DNA from: Betaproteobacteria bacterium
GTDB taxonomy: Bacteria; Pseudomonadota; Gammaproteobacteria; Burkholderiales; Gallionellaceae
Assembly: GCA_028871775.1 (NCBI GenBank)
Contig: JAGWMH010000027.1
Location: 1 to 12,699 of the forward strand
Reading direction: 5' to 3'
DNA length: 12,699 nucleotides
Position numbers and translations under genes: made by a program. The notes beneath the pieces were generated by a model. The model saw nothing but the letters and a program-made list of their open reading frames with translations. It ran no database searches and was not told where the DNA came from. This document shows, piece by piece, positions 1-6,778 of the stretch. Each line of letters opens with the position of its first letter. Position 1 is the stretch's first letter.

Positions 1-1
1 G

Positions 2-112
2 GCCTCCGAGCACATCCTGTTCGAACTGCCTGCGGAAGAGCGCCTGCCTGCCGCGATGGCGCTGTTGGGAGTAGACTACGCCTCGCTGTCGGAGGATGCG
101 GGACATGCCTGA
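2..112 (+). CDS. yqgE: YqgE/AlgH family protein, C-terminal end (partial)
   Basis: The gene is cut by the left edge, so only the last 36 residues and the stop are visible. They read as the typical C-terminus of the YqgE/AlgH (UPF0301) family: a HILFELP strand, an acidic-arginine turn (PAEER), a helix with AAMALLGVD, and the terminal LSEDAGHA, which is nearly invariant in this family. The molecular role of YqgE is not settled; the Pseudomonas homologue AlgH was first described as an alginate regulator. Family identity also fits the context, because yqgE directly precedes yqgF in many beta- and gammaproteobacteria. The stop codon overlaps the proposed yqgF start by 8 bases, which suggests translational coupling. 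Confidence 0.85.
   Translation, partial: ASEHILFELPAEERLPAAMALLGVDYASLSEDAGHA
91..95 (+). promoter_or_regulatory. Ribosome binding site deciding the yqgF start at 105
   Basis: GGAGG at 91-95 lies inside the end of yqgE. It abuts the ATG at 96, which is too close to use, but is 9 bases from the in-frame ATG at 105. That makes 105 the best-supported start for yqgF. No comparable Shine-Dalgarno sequence is seen before the later in-frame codons GTG 186 or CTG 234. Confidence 0.5.
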
Positions 113-665
113 CTTCAGAAGACAGGGGACAGAAGACAGAAGACAGGAGATAGACGCAACGCTTAAAGAAGCCGGAAAACCCCCTGTGGCAATACCACCT
201 GTCCTCAGTTCTCAGTCCTCAGTCCCCAGTCCTCTGAAAGGCACTTTCCTGGCATTCGATTTTGGCACCAAACGTATCGGCGTGGCGGTCGGCAATTCCA
301 TTTCCGGCACGGCGCAGCCGCTGACCACTTTGCGCGGCGAACAGAACGAGCAGCGCTTCGCGTCCATCGGCGCGCTTATCCGCGAGTGGCAACCGGCGGC
401 GCTGGTGGTGGGGCTGCCCGGCAATGACGACGGCACACCGCACGAGCTGACCCGGTTGTGCCGCCGTTTTGCCCAGCGCCTCAAGGGGCGCTTTGATTTG
501 CCCATCATTCTGGTGGATGAGCGTTATACTTCCGCAGCCGCAAGCTCGCAGCTGGCCGAAGCGGGCATACGCGGCATCAAACAGAAGCCGCTGCTCGACC
601 AGGTTGCCGCGCAGCAGATATTGCAGGCTTATTTCGATGAACCATCAGCGGGGTTGGTCGCATGA
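105..665 (+). CDS. yqgF: YqgF/RuvX, pre-16S rRNA 5'-end nuclease, with repeat-derived N-terminal extension
   Basis: YqgF (RuvX) is an RNase H-fold nuclease, usually essential, that takes part in maturing the 5' end of 16S rRNA; it was once proposed as a Holliday junction resolvase. From the start at 105 the protein has 186 residues. The core begins near residue 46 with [18 protein letters not shown], carrying the first catalytic Asp (D52). It continues with [11 protein letters not shown] (about 101-111), VDERYTS (about 138-143, catalytic Asp/Glu) and [10 protein letters not shown] (164-173, third Asp). The catalytic set looks complete. Typical homologues are about 140 residues and begin only a few residues before GTxLAFDFG. 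The extra 44 or so residues here are encoded by two arrays of 7-base repeats and the DNA between them. No good later start is visible, so either the extension is translated or translation begins at a weak GTG (186) or CTG (234). The gene overlaps yqgE by 8 bases. Confidence 0.85.
   Translation: MPDFRRQGTEDRRQEIDATLKEAGKPPVAIPPVLSSQSSVPSPLKGTFLAFDFGTKRIGVAVGNSISGTAQPLTTLRGEQNEQRFASIGALIREWQPAALVVGLPGNDDGTPHELTRLCRRFAQRLKGRFDLPIILVDERYTSAAASSQLAEAGIRGIKQKPLLDQVAAQQILQAYFDEPSAGLVA
117..158. repeat. Array of 7-base repeats (AGAAGAC type), six units
   Basis: Six consecutive heptamers are visible: AGAAGAC, AGGGGAC, AGAAGAC, AGAAGAC, AGGAGAT and AGACGCA, the last two being degenerate. The array starts five bases after the yqgE stop and lies inside the yqgF reading frame. 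Six units make 42 bases, so the array keeps the frame, but the gain or loss of a single unit would shift it. Confidence 0.85.
201..235. repeat. Second array of 7-base repeats (GTCCTCA type), five units, partly complementary to the first
   Basis: Five heptamers are visible: GTCCTCA, GTTCTCA, GTCCTCA, GTCCCCA and GTCCTCT. On the opposite strand the unit resembles that of the first array (reverse complement of AGAAGAC is GTCTTCT). Aligning four units against the reverse complement of array 1 gives about 21 of 28 matches. The two arrays therefore form an imperfect inverted pair around about 42 bases of DNA. The array ends directly before the conserved YqgF core. Confidence 0.8.
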
Positions 666-682
666 ATTCGGAAAAAACAGTT

Positions 683-765
683 TGCCACAGAATACACAGA
701 GAGGGCGAGAGGTTTGCCGGGCAGCTTTCTTCACCTGCCAGGTTTTCTCTGTGGTCTCTGTGGCA
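683..765. repeat. Long imperfect hairpin of CACAGAG-type repeat between yqgF and pyrB
   Basis: The left arm at 683-702 (TGCCACAG...CACAGAGA) pairs with the right arm at 746-765 at 17 of 20 positions, with a 3-base internal mismatch. Inside it a second stem pairs 717-724 (CCGGGCAG) with 735-742 (CTGCCAGG) at 7 of 8 positions, leaving a 10-base loop. Each outer arm holds two copies of a CACAGA-like word. There is no T-run after the right arm, so it is not a typical intrinsic terminator. It looks like a dispersed intergenic repeat; a role in pyrB mRNA folding or transcript processing is possible but unproven. Confidence 0.7.
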
Positions 766-782
766 TGAATTGAGGTTTTAGC

Positions 783-1736
783 ATGAACAACCCACAGTTG
801 GACAAACACGGCGCATTGCAGCACCTGCTCTCCACCGAAGGCTTGCCGGTGCCCATCCTGCGCGACATTCTGGATCGTACCGCCTCTTTCGTGAACGTGG
901 CCGCAGGCAGCGAAATCAAGAAAGTGCCGCTGCTGCACGGCAAGTCGGTGTTCAACCTGTTCTTCGAAAGCAGTACGCGCACCCGCACCACCTTTGAAAT
1001 CGCCGCCAAACGGCTGTCGGCCGACGTGGTCAATCTCAACATCGGTTCCTCTTCCACCAGCAAGGGCGAGACCCTGCTCGATACCGTGGACAACCTGTGC
1101 GCCATGCACGCCGACATGTTCGTGGTGCGCCATTCGTCCAGCGGTGCGGCACATTTGATCGCGCAACATGTCGCACCCGAGGTGCACGTCATCAACGCCG
1201 GCGACGGACGCCACGCGCATCCCACGCAGGCGCTGCTGGACATGTTCACCATCCGCCACTACAAGAAGGAATTTCACAATCTGCGCGTGGCGATCGTCGG
1301 CGACATCCTGCACTCGCGCGTGGCACGCTCGCAGATCCACGCGCTGACCACACTGGGCGTGCCGGAAGTGCGCGTCATTGCGCCCAAGACGCTGCTGCCG
1401 AGCCATGTTGAAAAACTCGGCGTGCAGGTCTATCACGACATGCTGCCGGGACTGCGCGATGTGGATGTGGTGATGATGCTGCGTCTGCAGAACGAGCGCA
1501 TGCAGGGCGCGCTGCTGCCTTCGGCGCAGGAATATTTCAAATATTACGGCCTGACGCAGGAGCGGCTGGCGCTGGCGAAAGAAGATGCCATCGTGATGCA
1601 CCCGGGGCCGATGAACCGCGGCGTGGAGATCGACTCCAGCGTGGCGGATGGACCGCACTCGGTCATCCTGCCGCAGGTCACCTTCGGCATCGCGGTGCGC
1701 ATGGCGGTGATGAGCATGCTGGCGGGGAACACATGA
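783..1736 (+). CDS. pyrB: Aspartate carbamoyltransferase catalytic subunit
   Basis: This cytoplasmic enzyme joins carbamoyl phosphate and L-aspartate to give N-carbamoyl-L-aspartate, the first committed step of pyrimidine synthesis. The 317-residue length is normal. The carbamoyl-phosphate loop FESSTRTRT lies at about 61-69, followed by the SxSKGET lysine loop (about 91-96). HPTQ sits at 146-149, the LRLQNER motif of the aspartate domain at 233-239, and the near C-terminal MHPGPMNRG at 272-280. The start ATG has GAGG at 772-775, 7 bases upstream. No regulatory chain gene (pyrI) follows. Instead the gene overlaps an inactive dihydroorotase homologue by 4 bases (ATGA). This is the class A arrangement known from Pseudomonas, in which six PyrB and six PyrC' chains form a dodecamer. 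No pyrR is found upstream, although it often sits between yqgF and pyrB. Confidence 0.97.
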   Translation: MNNPQLDKHGALQHLLSTEGLPVPILRDILDRTASFVNVAAGSEIKKVPLLHGKSVFNLFFESSTRTRTTFEIAAKRLSADVVNLNIGSSSTSKGETLLDTVDNLCAMHADMFVVRHSSSGAAHLIAQHVAPEVHVINAGDGRHAHPTQALLDMFTIRHYKKEFHNLRVAIVGDILHSRVARSQIHALTTLGVPEVRVIAPKTLLPSHVEKLGVQVYHDMLPGLRDVDVVMMLRLQNERMQGALLPSAQEYFKYYGLTQERLALAKEDAIVMHPGPMNRGVEIDSSVADGPHSVILPQVTFGIAVRMAVMSMLAGNT

Positions 1737-3007
1737 ACATTCAAATCAAGAACGGGCGCCTGATCGACCCCAGGAACAAGATCGATGCACAACAGGATGT
1801 ATTCATTGCCGAGCGGCGCATCGCCGCGATCGGCAAAGCGCCGCAAGGTTTCGTCGCCGAGCAGGTGATTGATGCCAGCGGGTTGATCGTAATGCCGGGT
1901 CTGATGGATGTCGCGGCGCGTCTGCGCGAACCGGGCTACGAATATAAGGCGACGCTAGAATCGGAGATGACGGCGGCGGTGGCGGGTGGTGTGACCTCGC
2001 TATCCTGCCCGCCCGACACCGATCCGCCGCTGGACGAGCCGGGGCTGGTGGAAATGCTCAAGTACCGTGCGCGCTCGCTGAATCAGGCGCGCGTGTTTCC
2101 GCTCGGCGCGTTGACCTACGGCTTGAAGGGAACCGAACTCACCGAGATGATCGAACTGACCGAGGCCGGTTGCAAAGCCTTCAGCCAGGCAGATGCCCCG
2201 CTCACCGATACACGCGTTCTGTTGCGTGCGATGCAATACGCGGCCACCTTCGGTTACCGCGTGTGGCTGCGTCCGCAGGACAGCTTTCTCGCCAAGAACG
2301 GCGTGGCGCACGACGGCGAGGTGGCGACCCGTCTGGGGCTGCCGCCTATCCCGGTGGCGGCCGAGACCATTGCGCTGGCCACCGCACTGCAGCTGGCGAG
2401 AGAGACCGGCGTAAAACTGCATATCTGCCGCATTTCCAGCGCGGCCGCGGTAGAGCTGATCCGCAGCGCCAAACGCGAAGGTCTGGCGGTGACCTGCGAT
2501 GTGTCCATGAACCATGTGCACCTCACCGAAATGGACATCGGTTTTTTCGACGCCAACTGCCACCTCGTGCCGCCGCTGCGCAGCCTGCGCGACCGCGATG
2601 CATTGCGCGCAGGGCTTAAGGACGGCACGATAGATGCGATCTGTTCCAACCATTCGCCGGTGGATGAAGACGCCAAACAATTGCCGTTCGCCGAGGCGGA
2701 AGACGGGGCGACCGGGCTGGAGTTGCTGCTGCCGCTGGTGTTGAAGTGGGCAGGGCAGGAGCGCATGCCCTTGCTGGATGCGCTGGCGCAGGTGACCATC
2801 AACCCGGCGCTTCTGCTGGGGCAAAAGATCGGGCACCTGGCGATCGGCGCGCATGCGGACATCTGCGTATACGACCCGAATTCGGTCTGGAAGGTGGAGC
2901 CTGCCGCGCTCAGGAGCCAGGGCAAAAACACGCCATTCAACGGCTACGAAATGCAGGGCAGGGTGCGCTATACGCTGCTCGATGGACAGATCGTTTTCCA
3001 ACAATGA
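1733..3007 (+). CDS. pyrX: Dihydroorotase-like protein lacking metal ligands (PyrC'/PyrX), probable structural partner of PyrB
   Basis: The 424 residues follow the class I dihydroorotase fold (amidohydrolase family) from end to end: an N-terminal beta segment with [10 protein letters not shown], a TIM barrel and a C-terminal [10 protein letters not shown] segment. The active-site residues are substituted. The family motif DxHxHxREPG reads [10 protein letters not shown] (59-68), so both metal-binding His are Ala61 and Arg63. The later barrel His is Arg233 (HICRISS), and the catalytic Asp of the DHAP-type motif is Asn306 (SNHSPV). It should therefore not hydrolyse dihydroorotate. By analogy with Pseudomonas PyrC' it is expected to be needed for assembly or stability of the PyrB holoenzyme. 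The active dihydroorotase must be encoded elsewhere. Its ATG overlaps the pyrB stop (ATGA), which favours coupled translation. The gene symbol is given by analogy; databases often call it pyrC. Confidence 0.88.
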   Translation: MNIQIKNGRLIDPRNKIDAQQDVFIAERRIAAIGKAPQGFVAEQVIDASGLIVMPGLMDVAARLREPGYEYKATLESEMTAAVAGGVTSLSCPPDTDPPLDEPGLVEMLKYRARSLNQARVFPLGALTYGLKGTELTEMIELTEAGCKAFSQADAPLTDTRVLLRAMQYAATFGYRVWLRPQDSFLAKNGVAHDGEVATRLGLPPIPVAAETIALATALQLARETGVKLHICRISSAAAVELIRSAKREGLAVTCDVSMNHVHLTEMDIGFFDANCHLVPPLRSLRDRDALRAGLKDGTIDAICSNHSPVDEDAKQLPFAEAEDGATGLELLLPLVLKWAGQERMPLLDALAQVTINPALLLGQKIGHLAIGAHADICVYDPNSVWKVEPAALRSQGKNTPFNGYEMQGRVRYTLLDGQIVFQQ

Positions 3008-3010
3008 CCC

Positions 3011-3040
3011 GCGCCCTCGCTCGAGGGTGCTTCGCTTTTT
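3011..3040 (+). terminator. Possible intrinsic terminator after pyrC'
   Basis: GCGCCCTC (3011-3018) pairs with GAGGGTGC (3023-3030) as an 8-base stem with one G-T pair and the loop GCTC. TTCGC and then five T (3036-3040) follow. The T-run starts 5 bases after the stem, so efficiency may be modest. The site fits the end of the pyr operon and lies 10 bases before the prlC start. Confidence 0.5.
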
Positions 3041-3049
3041 CAGGATGAT

Positions 3050-5083
3050 ATGAACCCATTACTCGATTTCTCTGGCCTGCCGCGCTTCGCGGAGGTCAAA
3101 CCCGAACATGTTGCGCCGGCAATCGGGCAACTGCTGGGAGAGAACCGTGCGCTGATTGAACGCCTGCTGGCCGGTTCGTCCGCCGCCACCTGGGATAATT
3201 TTGTGCAGCCGCTGACGGACGCCAATGAACGCCTGTCGCGTGCCTGGGGGCAGGTCGGGCATCTGAATGCAGTGATGAACAGTCCCGAATTGCGCGAGGC
3301 GTATAACACCACGCTGCCGAAAATCACCCAGTATTACGCCAAACTCGGGCAGAATCTCGCGCTGTTCGGAAAATTCAAGGCATTGCGCAACAGCCCAGAA
3401 TTTGCGGAGTTGAGCGCTGCACGCAAGAAGATCATCGAGAACGAGTTGCGTGATTTCCGTCTTGGCGGCGCGGAGTTGCCCGACGCGCAGAAGGCGCGCT
3501 ATCTGGAAATTCAGGAACGTCTGGCTGCGTTGTCGTCGCGGTTTTCCGACAACCTGCTCGATGCGACCAATGATTACACCCTGCTGATCGAAAATAGGGA
3601 CGAGCTGAGCGGCTTGCCTGATGATGTGCTGCAAGCGGCGCAGGAAGCCGCAGTCGCAGCAGGTAAGACCGGCTGGCTGTTTACGCTGAAAGCCCCGTCC
3701 TACTTGCCGGTCATGCAATACGCCGACAACCGCGCGCTGCGCGAAAAAATGTATCGCGCCTATGGCACACGCGCCAGCGAGTTCGGCAAGCCGGAGTGGG
3801 ACAATACTGCGCTGATGGATGAGATCGTCAAATTGCGCGCTGAGGAAGCCGCTTTGCTCGGCTTCGCCAGCTTTGGCGAACTGTCGCTGGCGAGCAAGAT
3901 GGCGGATACGCCGCAGCAGGTGGTCGAGTTCATGCGCGAACTGGCGCAGCGCGCGCGGCCCTTTGCCGAACGCGACCTGGCGGAATTGCGCGAATTTGCC
4001 CGTACCGGGCTGGGGCTGGGAGAATTGCAGGCTTGGGATATCAGCTATGCCAGCGAGAAACTGCGCGAGAAACGTTACGCCTTTTCCGAACAGGAGGTGA
4101 AGCAGTATTTTCCGGAAAATGCGGTGCTGGCCGGCATGTTCAGGCTGGTGGAGACGCTGTATGGCTTGCGGATCAGTGCCTCCAGTGCACCGGTGTGGCA
4201 TGACGACGTGCGCTTCTTCGACATCCGCAATGCACAGGGGCAATTGCTCGGCCAATTCTATCTCGACCTGTATGTGCGCAACAGCAAGCGCGGTGGGGCA
4301 TGGATGGATGACGCCATCACGCGCAGGCGCACCGCATCCGGCATACAGACGCCGGTCGCCTATCTGAACTGCAATTTTTCTGCCCCTATCGGCAAGAAGC
4401 CCGCCATTTTTACGCACGACGAGGTGATCACGCTGTTCCACGAATTCGGGCATGGCCTGCATCACCTGCTGACCGAAGTGGAAGACCTTGGCGTGTCCGG
4501 CATCAACGGCGTGGAGTGGGACGCGGTGGAGTTGCCCAGCCAGTTCATGGAGAATTTCTGCTGGGAATGGCGCGTCTTGCAGGACATGACGCGCCATGCA
4601 GAGACAAATGAAAAGCTGCCTCGCGCGCTGTTCGACAAGATGCTCGCCGCGAAAAACTTCCAGAGCGGCCTGCAAACCCTGCGCCAGATCGAGTTTGCGC
4701 TGTTCGACATGCTGATGCACAGCAACTTCGAGCCAGGCGGTGCGAAATCCATCCTGCAACTGCTCGATGAAGTGCGCGCCGAGGTGGCGGTGCTGACCCC
4801 GCCCGCATTCCACCGTTTTCCGCACAGCTTTGCACACATTTTTGCCGGCGGTTATGCCGCGGGCTATTACAGCTACAAGTGGGCAGAGGTGCTGTCCGCC
4901 GATGCGTACAGTTTGTTTGAAGAAAATGGCATACTGAACCCCGATGTCGGTGCGCGTTTCCGCAGCGAGATACTGGCAATGGGCGGCAGCCGCGATGCGA
5001 TGCAGTCATTTGCCGCATTCCGCGGGCGCGAGCCGAGCATAGACGCACTGTTGCGGCATAATGGGCTGCTTGAAACTCCCTGA
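3050..5083 (+). CDS. prlC: Oligopeptidase A (M3 family zinc metallopeptidase)
   Basis: This cytoplasmic thimet-type oligopeptidase breaks down short peptides, including cleaved signal peptides, and belongs with E. coli PrlC/OpdA. The 677 residues match the usual length of about 680. The zinc motif HEFGH is at 464-468 (ligands H464 and H468, catalytic E465). The third ligand is the Glu at about 494 in WDAVELPSQFMENF, the M3 signature. Near the C-terminus the FPHSFAHIFAGGYAAGYYSYKW segment supplies the conserved substrate-binding His and Tyr residues. The ATG at 3050 is preceded by AGGA (3042-3045), and the N-terminus (NPLLDFSGLPRF) matches the family start. The gene follows the probable pyr terminator and is followed after 9 bases by the glutaredoxin-like gene, so it may be cotranscribed rightwards. 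Confidence 0.96.
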   Translation: MNPLLDFSGLPRFAEVKPEHVAPAIGQLLGENRALIERLLAGSSAATWDNFVQPLTDANERLSRAWGQVGHLNAVMNSPELREAYNTTLPKITQYYAKLGQNLALFGKFKALRNSPEFAELSAARKKIIENELRDFRLGGAELPDAQKARYLEIQERLAALSSRFSDNLLDATNDYTLLIENRDELSGLPDDVLQAAQEAAVAAGKTGWLFTLKAPSYLPVMQYADNRALREKMYRAYGTRASEFGKPEWDNTALMDEIVKLRAEEAALLGFASFGELSLASKMADTPQQVVEFMRELAQRARPFAERDLAELREFARTGLGLGELQAWDISYASEKLREKRYAFSEQEVKQYFPENAVLAGMFRLVETLYGLRISASSAPVWHDDVRFFDIRNAQGQLLGQFYLDLYVRNSKRGGAWMDDAITRRRTASGIQTPVAYLNCNFSAPIGKKPAIFTHDEVITLFHEFGHGLHHLLTEVEDLGVSGINGVEWDAVELPSQFMENFCWEWRVLQDMTRHAETNEKLPRALFDKMLAAKNFQSGLQTLRQIEFALFDMLMHSNFEPGGAKSILQLLDEVRAEVAVLTPPAFHRFPHSFAHIFAGGYAAGYYSYKWAEVLSADAYSLFEENGILNPDVGARFRSEILAMGGSRDAMQSFAAFRGREPSIDALLRHNGLLETP

Positions 5084-5092
5084 GGAGGCGAA

Positions 5093-5620
5093 ATGAAACG
5101 CACCATTTTGTTGTTGGGCTGTTGGCTGGCGATGCCGATTGCTATCCATGCAGGCGAGCTATACCGCTGGGTGGACAAGTCCGGCAAGGTGCACTACGGC
5201 GACGCGCCTGCAACCGAGGCCGCGCAGGTCGAGCGGAAGAAATTCTTTTCTCCCGCTACACAAGGCAATGAAGATCTGCCATATGAAACGCGCCTTGCGC
5301 GACAGAACTTCCCGGTCACACTTTACACAGCAAATAACTGTATCGAACCCTGCCAGCATGCGCATGATTTCCTGAACAAACGCGGCATTCCATACACCGA
5401 AAAAACACTGCTCACCAAAGAGGAAATGGATGATTTCAAAAAGCAATCCGGCAGCGATCAGTTCCCCATGCTTGCCGTGGGCAAAACCTATCTCAAGGGC
5501 TTTCAAGCCGAGGCGTGGGGCAGCGAACTGGATATCGCGGGTTATCCAAAAGCCTTGCTCTATCGTCCTCCTCAAGCACCGGTTAAGCCTTTGGCGAACA
5601 AGCCAGCAACGGAAAAATAA
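5093..5620 (+). CDS. Exported DUF4124-glutaredoxin domain protein
   Basis: The 175-residue protein has a clear N-terminal signal peptide of about 20 residues (basic MKR, hydrophobic LLLGCWLAMPIAI, cleavage near HAGE). A short DUF4124 domain comes first (about 23-36, YRWVDKSGKVHYGD), then a glutaredoxin-fold domain (about 74-150). The latter has a CIEPC motif (C83, C87) in the first strand-helix turn and QFPML (122-126), with the cis-Pro position typical of thioredoxin folds. The Cys spacing is CxxxC rather than the classical CxxC of glutaredoxins, so redox activity in the periplasm is plausible but not assured. The C-terminal 20 residues are Pro/Lys-rich and probably disordered. A strong Shine-Dalgarno sequence (GAGGAGG) lies just after the prlC stop. 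The partner is unknown; the next gene, for a small lipoprotein, starts only 16 bases downstream. Confidence 0.8.
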   Translation: MKRTILLLGCWLAMPIAIHAGELYRWVDKSGKVHYGDAPATEAAQVERKKFFSPATQGNEDLPYETRLARQNFPVTLYTANNCIEPCQHAHDFLNKRGIPYTEKTLLTKEEMDDFKKQSGSDQFPMLAVGKTYLKGFQAEAWGSELDIAGYPKALLYRPPQAPVKPLANKPATEK

Positions 5621-5636
5621 CCTGATAGGAGGAGCC

Positions 5637-5879
5637 ATGAAGTCAACCCTGAACGAATGGAAGGAAATCGGCGGTTGGTTACCGGCCATCGTCCTGATAG
5701 GCACAGTTTTGACGCTTGCCGCCTGCAGCGAGAAGCCCCAATCGCCTGCGCCGCAGGTTACGCCCCAAAAGTTGTTCCAGCAGGAACGCGGAGCGCTCGA
5801 AAAGACCAAGGGCGTGGTACAGACCGAGGCAAAGAGTGCCGAGGATTTGAAGCAGGAAGCAGAAAAACAGGCACAATAA
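5637..5879 (+). CDS. Small lipoprotein of unknown function
   Basis: The 80-residue product begins with a polar stretch of about 13 residues (KSTLNEWKEIGG), then a hydrophobic segment and the lipobox LAAC near residues 27-30. That marks it for lipid attachment to Cys30 and a mature length of about 51 residues. The mature part starts with a Pro-rich linker (SEKPQSPAPQVTP) and continues as a charged Glu/Lys/Gln-rich helix (about 45-80) that could form a coiled coil. AGGAGGAG ends 2-4 bases before the ATG, a strong if close ribosome site, and rules for the first ATG of this frame in the 5' direction. It lies 16 bases after the glutaredoxin-like gene and ends 19 bases before xthA. I do not recognise a named family, and nothing in the sequence gives a function. 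Confidence 0.7.
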   Translation: MKSTLNEWKEIGGWLPAIVLIGTVLTLAACSEKPQSPAPQVTPQKLFQQERGALEKTKGVVQTEAKSAEDLKQEAEKQAQ

Positions 5880-5898
5880 TCGTCTGTCGCAGACCAAT

Positions 5899-6666
5899 AT
5901 GCGTATAGCTACTTGGAACGTCAATTCGCTCAAGGTACGCCTGCCGCATGTTCTTGACTGGCTGGCGGCCAATCAGCCGGACGTGCTGTGCCTGCAGGAA
6001 ACCAAGCAGGAGGACAGCCAGTTTCCCCTGGCCGCCTTGCAGCAGGCCGGCTATCAGGCGGTGTTCAGCGGGCAGAAGACTTATAACGGTGTCGCCATCA
6101 TCAGCAAGGTTGCGGGCGCGGAGGTGATGTATGGCCTGCCCGGTTTCCCCGATGAGCAGAAGCGCCTGATCGCCGCGACTGTCAACGGCATTCGTGTAGT
6201 CTGCATGTACGCGCCGAACGGACAGAGCGTGGGTTCCGACAAATACCGCTATAAGCTGGCATGGCTGGACGCATTGCGAGAGTGGTTGAAAGAAGAACTG
6301 GTGCGCCATCCGCAACTCGCCCTGCTCGGTGACTACAATATCGCACCGGAAGACCGCGATGTGCATGATCCCCAGGCGTGGGCGGGCAGTGTGCTGGTAA
6401 GCGAGCAGGAACGTGCGGCGTTCCATGCACTGGAGCGACTCGGCCTGCGCGACAGTTTTCGCCTGTTCGCGCAGCCGGAGCAATCCTATTCATGGTGGGA
6501 TTACCGCATGATGGCGTTTCGCCGCAACATGGGGCTGCGCATCGACCTTATCCTGCTCAGCGCACCACTGGCTCAGAATTGCACGGGGTGCACCATTGAT
6601 CGTGCGCCACGCAAGCTGGAGCGCCCATCCGATCATGCGCCGGTAGTGGCCGATCTGGCAGGTTAG
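5899..6666 (+). CDS. xthA: Exodeoxyribonuclease III / AP endonuclease (XthA/ExoA family)
   Basis: Mg-dependent base-excision repair enzyme of the EEP superfamily. It nicks DNA at abasic sites and removes 3' blocking groups and 3' nucleotides. The catalytic set is intact over 255 residues: N7 (WNVNS), E34 (LQETK), Y104 (MYAPNG), D145 and N147 (GDYNIAP), D216 (LRIDLIL), and the C-terminal D245-H246 (SDHAPV). WWDYR (199-203) and RNMGLRID (209-216) are typical of the exonuclease III branch. Length and start at MRIATWNVNSLK are standard. The ribosome site is weak, and the gene starts 19 bases after the lipoprotein stop, so it may belong to the same transcript. Confidence 0.95.
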   Translation: MRIATWNVNSLKVRLPHVLDWLAANQPDVLCLQETKQEDSQFPLAALQQAGYQAVFSGQKTYNGVAIISKVAGAEVMYGLPGFPDEQKRLIAATVNGIRVVCMYAPNGQSVGSDKYRYKLAWLDALREWLKEELVRHPQLALLGDYNIAPEDRDVHDPQAWAGSVLVSEQERAAFHALERLGLRDSFRLFAQPEQSYSWWDYRMMAFRRNMGLRIDLILLSAPLAQNCTGCTIDRAPRKLERPSDHAPVVADLAG

Positions 6667-6719
6667 AATTGCGCTTTACCACACGAATTACCGGCATTCC
6701 CTGCTAAAATTGCCAAACT

Positions 6720-6736
6720 TTGCCGCTATGCGGCAA
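6720..6736 (+). terminator. Weak hairpin after xthA, possible terminator
   Basis: TTGCCGC (6720-6726) pairs perfectly with GCGGCAA (6730-6736) around the loop TAT. The sequence after it is TTCTAATTT, U-rich but interrupted. It lies in the 112-base gap between xthA and the arsS-like gene and could end the xthA transcript. No convincing -35/-10 pair for the next gene was found in this gap. Confidence 0.4.
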
Positions 6737-6768
6737 TTCTAATTTGGGGTGCAGCTCAGCATCACACC

Positions 6769-6773
6769 GAGGA
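6769..6773 (+). promoter_or_regulatory. Ribosome binding site deciding the arsS-like start at 6779
   Basis: GAGGA at 6769-6773 sits 5 bases before the ATG at 6779. The longer reading with GTG at 6749 adds ten residues but lacks a comparable ribosome site, so 6779 is preferred. Confidence 0.65.
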
Positions 6774-6778
6774 ACATA

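Noticed and set aside
117..235. CRISPR array
   Set aside because: Repeat units are only 7 bases with no spacers of unique sequence.
645..1658. Long minus-strand frame opposite pyrB (337 codons)
   Set aside because: It is the antisense shadow of a clearly coding, conserved pyrB; the product is rich in His, Gln and Arg, typical of a GC-rich antisense frame.
3059..4837. Very long minus-strand frame opposite prlC (592 codons)
   Set aside because: Shadow of prlC with antisense-type composition (excess Gln, His, Arg, Leu); no domain or ribosome site supports it.
6700..6748. Promoter for the arsS-like gene from TTGCCA (6710) or TTGCCG (6720)
   Set aside because: Distances to the only -10-like words (near 6738-6745) are 22 or about 12 bases, outside the usual 16-18.
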